64,000 nt of DNA. It comes from Candidatus Enterococcus leclercqii. Lineage in GTDB: Bacteria; Bacillota; Bacilli; Lactobacillales; Enterococcaceae. Positions 55,025 through 63,362 of the stretch are shown here, piece after piece (the first letter of the stretch is position 1; the number at the start of each line of letters is the position of its first letter). Where the stretch lies: contig NZ_MAEH01000021.1 in NCBI RefSeq assembly GCF_009933135.1, positions 1 through 64,000 of the forward strand. Reading direction: 5' to 3'. Under the pieces are notes generated by a model. The model made no database searches. It was not told the origin of the DNA and saw only the letters and a list, made by a program, of their open reading frames with translations. The translations under genes were made by a program, and so were the position numbers.

Positions 55025-58000
55025 TTAGGACTCCATCCATCCGGTTATTATAGCCTCAATATTTTCACTATCAATTGAACCGTTCAACTCATCTTGGGTA
55101 ACGATTAGGTTTCCTTCTTCCTCGGAAATACCGTGTTTGTAATAATCGTTCTTCTTTTTCTTCCAGTGTTCCGCGTAAGCTTTCTCGCCCAACATTCCAA
55201 GATGCTCAAGATAACCTACTTTCCCATGGTAATGCAAAGTGAAGTCTGGGATGTAGGTGCTTGAACCAACTTTTAGCTGTTCTTCGTAAGAGTAGGTTAC
55301 ACCTAATCTATGAAGTGTATCAGCGACTATGACTTCCGATTTTGAACGTACCATTTCACCATTTGAAGTTTTATGAATGAGGTTCTCAGCAAAGTAACGT
55401 TTCTTCTTATTCTTTTCAATTTCTACGATATTTGGAACATCAAATAAATCAGTATAACGTTGCTTAGTATCTGAATACCAGTCATTAGAATACTGAACTA
55501 ATTCATCAACAGATAAATCGCTTAAAATTATAAGCTTTTCTTTTTGTCTTGAAAAAGCAGTATACAACAACTCTTTTGTTACAAATGAATTTGCACCATT
55601 AATTATGACAATAGTCCTTCCAAAACCTGAACCCTGTGACTTATGGACTGTCAATGCATAAGCTAATTCTAATTTTGAATCGCTATTCTCACCGCCAAAA
55701 TCATTTTTTGTATATGAAAACACTTTTCCTTCAAAGGATGCAAATCTAAATTTATACCATGATGTGTTTTTATCGGTTTTTCCATAGTGGCTAGGATAAT
55801 CAGACATGATTCCAATTTCTCCATTTGAAATGTACGACTTACCCGAACTTCCATCCCAGTAATTAATATCTCCATTACGATTTGATATAACTTTATCTCC
55901 AAAAACGATATTCTGTATGGATTGCGGATTATTTTTTGAAAATGGGTATTGATTCCACTTGTCGACAATATCTTGTCTGTATTGTCGGTGAATCATATCA
56001 TTAATGTATGCACTACCAAGGCCTATAAATTTAGTTGGAGATAATATTTGCCAATCTTCAACATTTTCACCAGTGTTATAGTTGGTATATTGACCGTTCT
56101 TACTGCCCCCAATGCTTAAATTGAATCCATCTATGTCATTTACGTCATTCATATCAGTTATTGTCACTAGCTCATTTAACAAGAGTGAATCAAGTTCTTC
56201 TTGATCTTTGTACTGAACAAATTCAAGTCTATTATCTGAGTTGCCAGATTTCACTTTATAAACAACATCCTTACTGACGTCATCCGAATTTGAAAACAAT
56301 TGTGCGAAAGACAAATCATCCCCACCACTTCCTTGACGCATTTCCGTATTCAATTCGGCTATATTATTTGGACGATTCTTTTTCAAGAAGTCAATTAAAT
56401 CAACAAACGGCCTTCCTGCTCCAATTGGCGGTAATTGATTAGGATCTCCTATAAAGATGATTCGTTCAGCGTGAGAATCAACCAATTTAAGAATTCCAGC
56501 AAACATATTTTCAGTAAGCATAGAGCTTTCATCAATTATTACTGTTTTAGCAACGCTGGAACTAGCCTTAATTGGCATCTTATAGGTCATAGTATTCCAG
56601 CTAAATCCGTTCGATCTGATAAGAAATTGAGCTACTGTCATAAATTCTGCTGTTACGCCAGCATTTCTAAAAGCTTTTTCTAATTGGACTCTGGCTTTAC
56701 CAGTAGGAGTCAATGCTAAGATTCCACCTTTAGAAATTTCTTCTACTGATGAAAAGATGCCTAATGCAGCAGTTTTGCCTGTGCCGGCCCGTCCCAATAA
56801 TACCGATATTCGTGATGATTCAAGCACTGATAATGCAATAGCCTTTTCTTTACGTGCACTTGCATCATTTTCTTCATTTCCTTGTTGAAGGGTACCGAAA
56901 TTTGAATTGATTACATCTTTCCATGATGTAGAGTTCTCTATAGAATCTTCAATTCTTGCATGTGTCACGCTTGAAATGCATCTTTTGAACTCATCGTATT
57001 CTTTTAATTTTAGGTATCTTTCATCCTCAAATACAACGAGATCTCCAAGCTGCAAGAAATCAATTAATCCATCTATTTTTTCTGAACTGAAATCAGTCCT
57101 TCTATCTAAAGGTAGAAGTTCAATATTAGCAATCAGCTGTTCATATGGTAACAGTGTGTGTCCTTTTTCTGCCGCTTTTGATAATATAAAAATAGACATA
57201 GCCCTAAATCTTCGTTTATCGCCTTCCCCTCTCATTTTTGTTGGTTTACCTAACGGGTGAGTATCAGTAATAAATCCATTAAGATACATCGCATTATCGA
57301 TTTGCGAAATTGCAACTACATGCTCATCTTTTTCACTTCTTGTTAGCTCGTATAAGAGGTATGGATTTTTGATAATTTCTGAAGCATTATCTTTATACTT
57401 GTCCCATACATATTCCGCTTGACCATAGTTCAGATTAATTCTACATAACAGTTCAAAAAACTTAGATTTTTCTTCGTTTCTCAATAAACCATTATACTCA
57501 TCTTCATAGTCTGCAAATTGTTCATCAAGAACGTCATCCCCTGTTTCTTTATCACCAGAAAAATATAGGCTCAATTCTGATAGGAGATTCTGCTCAGAAC
57601 CAGTAATAAAATGAGCAAGATCAAATCCATACTTCAATTTGAAAGCTGACAACATGGCTCCAAGACCTGGATGAACGCCACGTTGTTTCCATACATTTTC
57701 TAATTGTGAGGAAACATATTCCAACTGATGATCTATCCATTTTTCATCTATAGATTTTAATTTGAGTGGTTTTAGGTTATGTAGCACCTTTTGTGCTTGA
57801 TTAAGAACATCTATTGCTGCATCATAACTAACCCATTCAGCTGCATAAGAAAATTCATCTCTAAAACCTTCAGCTTCAAATATAGTGACATTTCCCACAT
57901 CAAATTCTGGATGTTCTTTTGCATATTGCGCAATTTCAACATACGGCATCAAAAAGCCTTGCTGTGAATTTTCGCGTATTGAATGAGTCGCGTTTGTTTC

Positions 58001-58660
58001 CCAAATATAGTTTTTTTCTTTGCTAGAACCATCAGTTTCATATTCGTGAATACTCACTTTTTGAGTCAAGTTTCCAATGCCGGCAATAATTTTCCTATTG
58101 TCGTCAATAAATGGAACTTGTTTGAAATACGGAAAGATTAATGATTCATTGGGCTGGATACCTGAAAAGAAATAATCAAATATACCTTTTTGTGATCCTC
58201 CGTGAGATACCCAAGCGCTTTCCCATTCCAGCATACTATTTGTTTTATCTAAATCAAAATAGAAATGATATCGTGTGGACTTCTCTGCAGCATTATCTTT
58301 TAGCGTCCATGAAAAAGGGCGCAATAAAAAAGAATATGGTTCCGCTTTGAATACTGTTTCTTCAAAATGCTTAAATTTTTGATTTCCTTTTTTATAAGGG
58401 TGATTCATTTTCAGCAACATTGGTTCTTCGCTCATGAATGCTGCGTTTTCAGTGATCCAGCTCTGCATTTTTATTGGACCAATATCTTGATATCTCTTCC
58501 CTTTATTGGTTTCCTCAAACTCCAAATCACGGGAATCAGAAATATTAGGTATAACTTGTGCAGCAATATTAAGTTTGGGATTATTATCAACTTTTCCGGT
58601 AAAGCCATTATCTTTCCACGGAATCCTTGTAGAGAAATGTTGAACGTACTTTTTAGCCAA
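55025..58660 (-). CDS. RecD-type SF1 helicase fused to a C-terminal PD-(D/E)xK-like nuclease (candidate defence protein)
   Basis: A 1211-residue protein. Residues 1-300 are an uncharacterised region starting HFSTRIPWKDNGFTGKV. Helicase motifs: Walker A LLGRAGTGKT (about 621-630), TPTGKARVQL (651), VIIDESSML (707), FIGDPNQLPPIG (736), the ending EMRQG (773), TVHKSQGSGFGRT (1004) and LLYTAFSRQKEKL (1031), as in RecD2. Residues about 1104-1170 hold MVRSKSEV, YIPDFTL and YLEHLGMLGEKAYAEHW, a PD-(D/E)xK-type nuclease in which EHLG stands where ExK is usual. Start is TTG at 58,660 after GGGAGG. Low GC and its place beside two recombinases indicate mobile cargo. A role in phage or plasmid defence is inferred. 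Confidence 0.85.
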   Translation of the reverse strand: MAKKYVQHFSTRIPWKDNGFTGKVDNNPKLNIAAQVIPNISDSRDLEFEETNKGKRYQDIGPIKMQSWITENAAFMSEEPMLLKMNHPYKKGNQKFKHFEETVFKAEPYSFLLRPFSWTLKDNAAEKSTRYHFYFDLDKTNSMLEWESAWVSHGGSQKGIFDYFFSGIQPNESLIFPYFKQVPFIDDNRKIIAGIGNLTQKVSIHEYETDGSSKEKNYIWETNATHSIRENSQQGFLMPYVEIAQYAKEHPEFDVGNVTIFEAEGFRDEFSYAAEWVSYDAAIDVLNQAQKVLHNLKPLKLKSIDEKWIDHQLEYVSSQLENVWKQRGVHPGLGAMLSAFKLKYGFDLAHFITGSEQNLLSELSLYFSGDKETGDDVLDEQFADYEDEYNGLLRNEEKSKFFELLCRINLNYGQAEYVWDKYKDNASEIIKNPYLLYELTRSEKDEHVVAISQIDNAMYLNGFITDTHPLGKPTKMRGEGDKRRFRAMSIFILSKAAEKGHTLLPYEQLIANIELLPLDRRTDFSSEKIDGLIDFLQLGDLVVFEDERYLKLKEYDEFKRCISSVTHARIEDSIENSTSWKDVINSNFGTLQQGNEENDASARKEKAIALSVLESSRISVLLGRAGTGKTAALGIFSSVEEISKGGILALTPTGKARVQLEKAFRNAGVTAEFMTVAQFLIRSNGFSWNTMTYKMPIKASSSVAKTVIIDESSMLTENMFAGILKLVDSHAERIIFIGDPNQLPPIGAGRPFVDLIDFLKKNRPNNIAELNTEMRQGSGGDDLSFAQLFSNSDDVSKDVVYKVKSGNSDNRLEFVQYKDQEELDSLLLNELVTITDMNDVNDIDGFNLSIGGSKNGQYTNYNTGENVEDWQILSPTKFIGLGSAYINDMIHRQYRQDIVDKWNQYPFSKNNPQSIQNIVFGDKVISNRNGDINYWDGSSGKSYISNGEIGIMSDYPSHYGKTDKNTSWYKFRFASFEGKVFSYTKNDFGGENSDSKLELAYALTVHKSQGSGFGRTIVIINGANSFVTKELLYTAFSRQKEKLIILSDLSVDELVQYSNDWYSDTKQRYTDLFDVPNIVEIEKNKKKRYFAENLIHKTSNGEMVRSKSEVIVADTLHRLGVTYSYEEQLKVGSSTYIPDFTLHYHGKVGYLEHLGMLGEKAYAEHWKKKKNDYYKHGISEEEGNLIVTQDELNGSIDSENIEAIITGWMES

Positions 58661-58753
58661 TTAATTCATCCTCCCATGCTATCTAATCATATCTATAATT
58701 ATATCACGAGACTATATACGAACTCTTTAAATTATAAAACGTACAAAACAAAA

Positions 58754-58783
58754 AAATGCTCACGGAAGTCCGTAAGCACTTGA
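58754..58783. terminator. stem between the helicase and recombinase remnant
   Basis: TGCTCACGGA/TCCGTAAGCA stem with a short loop, A-rich on the left. It ends transcription of the chimeric recombinase gene on the minus strand. Confidence 0.65.
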
Positions 58784-58794
58784 TTTTCCATAAT

Positions 58795-59934
58795 TTATAA
58801 GTCTACAGTCACACTCACCCCACTCTTGAAATCAATGACAATGTTCTTTTCAAAAATGGTCACCTTCTCAATCAAGCGTCGGACAAGCACTTCACTGTAC
58901 TCAACGATGGCATCATGTCCTTTTACAAAATCTTCCATTTCATCAATCCGTTGTTTCATATTGGCATCCGTGGCAATTTCTTTTGAAACCGCATCTCGTT
59001 CATCCCTTAATGCCAGGATCTTACTTGCCAATTCATCGTAACCCTGACCGCCAACTGCCAGGCTAATAATTTCAGCTTCAAGCTCTTTCAACTGACAGTC
59101 TAGTTCTCCCAATCGGTCAGTTAATCCATCAGTCATAACTGAGTTGATATTGTCATTTAATTGTTGAAGAAAAGCATCACGAACGACTAATGTTTCATTA
59201 ATTGCCTTGATAATAGCCTCATGTAGGTCTTTCTCATAAATTGTTCGTCCATTGCAATTATGTTCTCGTTTATCAACTCTGGATTTGCATCGCCAGACGG
59301 TTCCACGATTCTTCCAATGAACTCTGCGATACGCATTGCCACAGTCACCACAAACTGTAATTCCGGATAAAGCATACTTTCCTGAAAAGCACTGTGACTG
59401 TTTATTTTTCATCGATTTACGCCGGTCGAGCTCTTGCTGAGCCTGTATAAAGATGACACGTGGAATAATCGCTGGATGACTGTTTTCAACGTAATACTGC
59501 TGCGCATAACTCCCATCATTCTTTACTCGTTTCTTCGTCAGGAAATCAGTCGTGTAAGTTTTTTGAAGTAAAGCATCCCCCATGTACTTCTCGTTTCTAA
59601 GAATCAATCTGACGGCTTCTCCCCGCCAGAGTTTTCGTTTTCCACCAGTCAATATGCCATCAGCTCTTGCAAAGAACAAAACAGATTCAACCCAAGCTTT
59701 GTCTTCTTTGAGAAAATGCTGCGATAGCCGAAGTGAGATTGATTGCCCGGCAGCCTGTCCAACATATCGTTTGTTCCCTCCTATCAAAACATAAACAGCT
59801 GGATAATTTGCGAAATCCTGTTCTTTCAAATATGGAAAGTCACTTCGACTCATCGAAATCAAAATTGCAGGCTCACGCTCAAAATATGAAATATTGTCTT
59901 TCTGTGTATCTGAAAAAATAAAAATCTACTTCAT
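58795..59934 (-). pseudogene. chimera of GIY-YIG nuclease N-terminus and serine recombinase C-terminus
   Basis: A frame of 355 residues is open from 59,862. Its first 69 residues are the start of a GIY-YIG domain (AVYVLIGGNKRYVGQAAGQS). They join at about 59,655, in frame, to the C-terminal part of a large serine recombinase: recombinase domain (WRGEAVRLILRNEKYMGDAL), zinc ribbon (CGDCGNAYRR, CKSR, HNCNGR) and coiled coil. The catalytic resolvase domain is absent. Upstream the same frame continues to ATG 59,934, preceded by GGGAGA, but codon 3 is TAG (59,926-59,928). So the GIY-YIG start carries a nonsense codon and the recombinase cannot be active. It is a deletion remnant of an older element. 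Confidence 0.85.
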
Positions 59935-59956
59935 GATCATGTCTCCCTTGAAAGTT

Positions 59957-59990
59957 CGATAATATATTATATCACGTAACCGTTATCAAA
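59957..59990 (-). promoter_or_regulatory. promoter of the GIY-YIG gene start
   Basis: On the minus strand TTGATA and TATATT are 17 bases apart, about 20-50 bases before ATG 59,934; a TATAAT overlaps. The surrounding CGTGATATAAT also occurs upstream of the helicase-nuclease gene (about 58,697-58,707). Confidence 0.5.
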
Positions 59991-60000
59991 ATCATCTAAG

Positions 60001-60060
60001 CTGTCAACTCTACAGTGTAAAACCTGTCAACTCAAAGCTTAAAAGCATTTCTGTCAACTC
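60001..60060. repeat. three direct repeats of CTGTCAACTC
   Basis: Identical 10-base units at 60,001-60,010, 60,024-60,033 and 60,051-60,060, spaced 23 and 27 bases start to start. They lie between the chimeric pseudogene and the intact recombinase, where the end of the mobile element is expected. Possible recombinase-binding or attachment-site repeats. Confidence 0.7.
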
Positions 60061-60093
60061 TATGGTTAGCCCTTAAATTGTCTTTTTTACACC

Positions 60094-60131
60094 AAAAAAG
60101 AGCTACTACAGAATTATCCATAGCAGCTCAA
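60094..60131 (-). terminator. terminator of the intact recombinase gene
   Basis: On the minus strand GAGCTGCTA/TAGTAGCTC stem (60,100-60,108 with 60,121-60,129) followed by TTTTTT, seven bases past the stop. Confidence 0.75.
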
Positions 60132-60137
60132 ACCTTA

Positions 60138-61949
60138 TTATATCAACGTTCCACACGAGTGAGCAGAGCTACACACTCGATGTGTGTGGTTACTAGCATG
60201 TGAACACAGTTTATTATCCTCGTCACTTGCTTGTGAACACAAATTAGAATCCGTGGTAACTGTGTCATTTGACTTCTTCGCATTCTTTCGTTTCGGTTTA
60301 AACTTACCGCCATCTTGGCTGTCTGTCAATCCTGTTTTATATATGAATACGAGTTTGTGAGGGTCAATCGTGCCATCTTCTTCGATACCACCCACAATTA
60401 CTTTTTCTACAATGCTTTCAAAAACATAGCGGTCAAATTCATCAAGGACTTGGTTGTTTTGCAACGTCTTTCTAAATTCAGCCAACCGCTTTTTCATAGT
60501 ATGTTCGTTATCCAAGGAATTTTCTAATGATGTACGTTCCTTTAATAATTCATCTAGCTTCAAGGTTATTTCAGTGAATTTCATCTCGTAAGTTTCTTTG
60601 TCGATTTTTTCATCTAATCTCATATCAACAAGATTACTCTTTTTCTTATCTAAGGTCGCAATTTTCTTTTGAATTTTCTTGAATTGCTTCTCGACACTAC
60701 TTTCATTCAGTGTTTCGTCTAACTTTTTCAAGAAATCTTCCATTATATCCTTATTGCCATTGCACAACTGGCGATAGCTTTCAACAAAGGCTTTCTCTAT
60801 GGCTTCTTCTGGGATTCCCTTACTATGAGGACAATGTTTCTTTCCCTTTTTCGTAGATACAACACATTGCCAAATATCTTTTCTATACTGGCTACTGCTG
60901 TGCCATTTTCTTCGTGTAAGTGTTCCACCGCAAAATCCACATTCCAGCATACAACTAAAGGCATATTTGCGACTATATTTTTGACGTTTTACAATTCCGT
61001 CATTTGAAGCGTGTGATCCTCTCGGAATACTACGCTTCTTTAGTATCTCTTGAGTTTTCTCAAAAACTTCCTCTGTGATAATTGGTTCGTGATGATTTCT
61101 CAAATAAAATTGGTCTTCTTCACCATAATTGGCAAGTCGGCGTTTAGAGATAGGGTCAACTGTGAATGTCTTACCCAGTAATATATCTCCTTTGTACTTT
61201 TCATTTTTGATAATTCCTAAGACCGTTGATTCAGCCCAGTTACTACTACCACGCTTTGTCTTATATCCAAGATTTTCAAGCTCTCTACCAATCACGCTTC
61301 CGCCTGCTCCCTCAATATATCTATTAAAAATATATTTTACGATTACAGCTTCTTCTTCATTGACAGTGATACTTTTATCCTCTGGGTGATAATCATAACC
61401 AAGGCAACCTTGGAATCCAACCAACTCACCACTGCTCATCTTCATTTTCAAACCTTTTTTAACATTGGCAGATATATTTTCTACTTCCTGTTGTGCCACT
61501 GAACTTAGAACTACAAGTAACAATTCGCCGTCCATAGTTAAGGTATTGATTTTTTCATCTTCAAAATAGACTGCAATATTCCTTTCCTTTAGCATACGAA
61601 CGTATTTCAATGTATCAAGTGTATTCCTAGCAAACCTTGAAATAGACTTGGTTATCACCATATCCAGTTCGCCATTCATACAATCGTTAATCAGCCGTTG
61701 AAAACCTGTCCGCTTATCAACTTGTGTTCCTGTGATAGCTTCATCAGCATAAATATCAGCAAATACCCAATCTTTGTTCTTCTTGATAAGATTTGTATAA
61801 TAGGTAACTTGTGACTTATAGCTGTTTAGCTGGTCTTCGGAATCGGTACTAACACGACAATACGCTCCTACTCTTAATAATTGTAGACTATGGGTTTTGT
61901 TTCTATCTGTTATTGTACGATTCGCTTTGATAATTTCTATTTCTGTCAT
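60138..61949 (-). CDS. large serine recombinase (element integrase)
   Basis: A 603-residue site-specific recombinase expected to integrate and excise the element. The resolvase catalytic domain is complete: nucleophile serine in GAYCRVSTD (about residue 35), ITKSISRFARNTLD and EDEKINTLTMDGE. Then the recombinase domain (WAESTVLGIIKNEKYKGDIL), the zinc ribbon (CGFCGGTLTRR...CPHSKG) and a coiled coil (about 430-520). A C-terminal tail of about 35 residues holds three diverged LCSxAS units and five cysteines. It looks intact and functional, unlike the truncated relative next door. No tyrosine integrase or excisionase of the Tn916 type is seen. Confidence 0.93.
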   Translation of the reverse strand: MTEIEIIKANRTITDRNKTHSLQLLRVGAYCRVSTDSEDQLNSYKSQVTYYTNLIKKNKDWVFADIYADEAITGTQVDKRTGFQRLINDCMNGELDMVITKSISRFARNTLDTLKYVRMLKERNIAVYFEDEKINTLTMDGELLLVVLSSVAQQEVENISANVKKGLKMKMSSGELVGFQGCLGYDYHPEDKSITVNEEEAVIVKYIFNRYIEGAGGSVIGRELENLGYKTKRGSSNWAESTVLGIIKNEKYKGDILLGKTFTVDPISKRRLANYGEEDQFYLRNHHEPIITEEVFEKTQEILKKRSIPRGSHASNDGIVKRQKYSRKYAFSCMLECGFCGGTLTRRKWHSSSQYRKDIWQCVVSTKKGKKHCPHSKGIPEEAIEKAFVESYRQLCNGNKDIMEDFLKKLDETLNESSVEKQFKKIQKKIATLDKKKSNLVDMRLDEKIDKETYEMKFTEITLKLDELLKERTSLENSLDNEHTMKKRLAEFRKTLQNNQVLDEFDRYVFESIVEKVIVGGIEEDGTIDPHKLVFIYKTGLTDSQDGGKFKPKRKNAKKSNDTVTTDSNLCSQASDEDNKLCSHASNHTHRVCSSAHSCGTLI

Positions 61950-62015
61950 ATACCATCACCTCTCTTTTTTGTATTCCCTTTATAGCGTTTATTATAATGC
62001 GAATCAAGACACAAT

Positions 62016-62162
62016 TCAAGCAGTAATATTAGAAACAATCCCATAGTCCTTTTTTAGTCGTTGTTCCATCTTCTGATATTCCTTGTCACTTATTAGACCT
62101 TTATTGTAAAGCTGTTTTAACATAGCTAATTGCATACTATATTCTAACAACTGCATTTTCAT
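62016..62162 (-). CDS. SHOCT-domain small protein (48 aa)
   Basis: A 48-residue protein with LKQLYNKGLISDKEYQKME, the SHOCT (short C-terminal) domain pattern of two helices around a Gly-Leu-Ile-Ser/Thr turn. AAAGGAG precedes ATG 62,162 with good spacing. It lies 67 bases before the recombinase gene on the same strand and is probably co-transcribed. SHOCT peptides commonly accompany recombinases in Firmicutes elements; their role is not established, but oligomerisation or DNA-protein bridging has been proposed. Confidence 0.8.
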   Translation of the reverse strand: MKMQLLEYSMQLAMLKQLYNKGLISDKEYQKMEQRLKKDYGIVSNITA

Positions 62163-62571
62163 AAATCAGCTCCTTTCATTTTAGTAGTCTTCATACATAG
62201 CCAGATGGTCTAGGAGAACCCACAGGAATTTCACCTCTGCTCAAACTCGGAGTAGCTACCCAATGCGGTGAAGCGTTCAAGGTAGGAGTATCATTATGGC
62301 AATCTATAAATCATGGCTACTTCAATTTCCAAGATTGAAGATTGTAGGTCAAATAGTTGTCGCTCGTTCAAAAGAAGTCATGACGTATTTGCTTACACAG
62401 CTTATTACAGATTGAATGTGTCTGGCTATGCTATTCAGTTGTCAAAGAGCGAATCGGCGTTTATTTGCCTATCAAGGATCACAATGGCTTGTGGAACTTG
62501 ATAGACAAATAATTTTTAAGAGTTCCCCATGCACCAACGCATTTTCTCGATACATGGGGAGAGGATAATTG
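62163..62571. other. non-coding control region of the element
   Basis: About 400 bases without a strong gene. On the minus strand the last codons of two short frames (ERFTALGSYSEFEQR and GEIPVGSPRPSGYV) look protein-like, so this may be decayed coding sequence. A CCCCATG/CATGGGG stem (62,525-62,559) sits against the stop of the Orf8-like gene. A weak plus-strand frame is listed separately. Confidence 0.45.
62296..62415 (+). CDS. possible 39-aa protein opposite to the element genes
   Basis: ATG at 62,296 follows GTAGGAG by seven bases; the frame encodes AIYKSWLLQFPRLKIVGQIV and ends with TGA at 62,415. Composition is protein-like (hydrophobic and basic) but no family is recognised and it runs against all neighbouring genes. 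It could be a chance frame. Confidence 0.25.
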   Translation: MAIYKSWLLQFPRLKIVGQIVVARSKEVMTYLLTQLITD

Positions 62572-62799
62572 TTAAATTAGCTCAAAATTGAGAACCGCCA
62601 CAATTAGCTTGGTTTCTAATGCCCGTTTGATTTCTGGCTCTACATGAATGTAGGGATTGCCAAATTCATCAAACAAGGTTTTCTGTGAGAGCTTAATCAT
62701 GTAATGTTCCAAGTGCTTTAAAATCTGGTTCATAGCCATAACGTCGCCTTGAACCGCCAACACAATGATTGGGAATGGTAATACGTTCTGCTTATTCAT
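62572..62799 (-). CDS. Tn916 Orf8-like helix-turn-helix protein
   Basis: A 75-residue protein beginning NKQNVLPFPIIVLAVQGDVM and containing LSQKTLFDEFGNPYIHVEPE, as in small HTH proteins next to the sigma-like regulator in Tn916-type elements. ATG at 62,799 follows GGAGGAA and overlaps the sigma-like gene stop by eight bases, so the pair is coupled. The open frame to 62,874 is an extension without signal. In Tn916, orf7 and orf8 positively control conjugation genes. Confidence 0.85.
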   Translation of the reverse strand: MNKQNVLPFPIIVLAVQGDVMAMNQILKHLEHYMIKLSQKTLFDEFGNPYIHVEPEIKRALETKLIVAVLNFELI

Positions 62800-63220
62800 T
62801 TGTGTGTTCCTCCATAAATTTCCGTAACTCGTCCAGAGCATTTTCCTTGTGGTAATGCACGGTACTTTGAGCAAGATTCATCATTGAAGCAATGTCCATT
62901 TCTTTCATATCCAGAAAATACGAAAGCAGGATAATGTCTTGCCGTCTTTTTGAAAGTGATTCAATTGCCTGCGCAATCAGAATATTTTCAATCGGTATCT
63001 CGTAATCAAACGCTGTAAAGAAGATACATTCGGCTTCGTAGTTATCCAGACTACATAGCTTTGCTAAATCATCTGGTGTCAGAGCTTCTAAAGAAATGAA
63101 GCGTTTTTGCCAGCGTCGATTATCTTCGTAAATAGTTCTTGCTTGATTCCGTAAGACTGTTTTACAGAAGCTATCAAATTGATGTTCGATAATCTTTTCA
63201 TAATCAGAAGTATTCGCCAT
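62792..63220 (-). CDS. Tn916 Orf7-like sigma factor-type regulator
   Basis: A 142-residue protein with weak sigma-70 region 2 (IEHQFDSFCKTVLRNQARTI) and clear region 4 helix-turn-helix (ILLSYFLDMKEMDIASMMNL, QSTVHYHKENALDELRKF). ATG at 63,220 follows AGGGGGTGA by four or five bases. It is expected to drive element transfer genes with its Orf8-like partner. The leader contains a terminator-like stem and a CCCCCTCC stretch that could pair with the GGGGGTGA ribosome binding site. Confidence 0.88.
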   Translation of the reverse strand: MANTSDYEKIIEHQFDSFCKTVLRNQARTIYEDNRRWQKRFISLEALTPDDLAKLCSLDNYEAECIFFTAFDYEIPIENILIAQAIESLSKRRQDIILLSYFLDMKEMDIASMMNLAQSTVHYHKENALDELRKFMEEHTNE

Positions 63221-63320
63221 AAGATTCACCCCCTTTCCGCTTTGCAAAGGAGAGCTATCCTTTGCTCACTCCTATCACTGACGGGAGGGGGTAAAATATC
63301 GAAAAATCAGAAAAAAGTTT

Positions 63321-63362
63321 CAAAAAAAATACACATTCGATCCTTGCGGAAAAAATGTGTAT
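63321..63362 (-). terminator. terminator-like stem in the leader of the sigma-like gene
   Basis: ATACACAT pairs with ATGTGTAT and is followed on the minus strand by eight Ts, about 100 bases before the sigma-like start. It could attenuate the regulatory pair. Confidence 0.6.

Noticed and set aside
58367-58783. 138-codon plus-strand frame at the start of the helicase gene
   Set aside because: Antisense to the helicase; hydrophobic Phe/Ile-rich composition is what AT-rich antisense produces, and it runs into a terminator.
60001-60060. CRISPR array
   Set aside because: Only three 10-base repeats, far shorter than CRISPR repeats, with no spacer regularity and no cas genes.
62313-62501. 62-codon plus-strand frame in the element control region
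   Set aside because: Out of phase with the better-signalled 39-codon frame and without a ribosome binding site.
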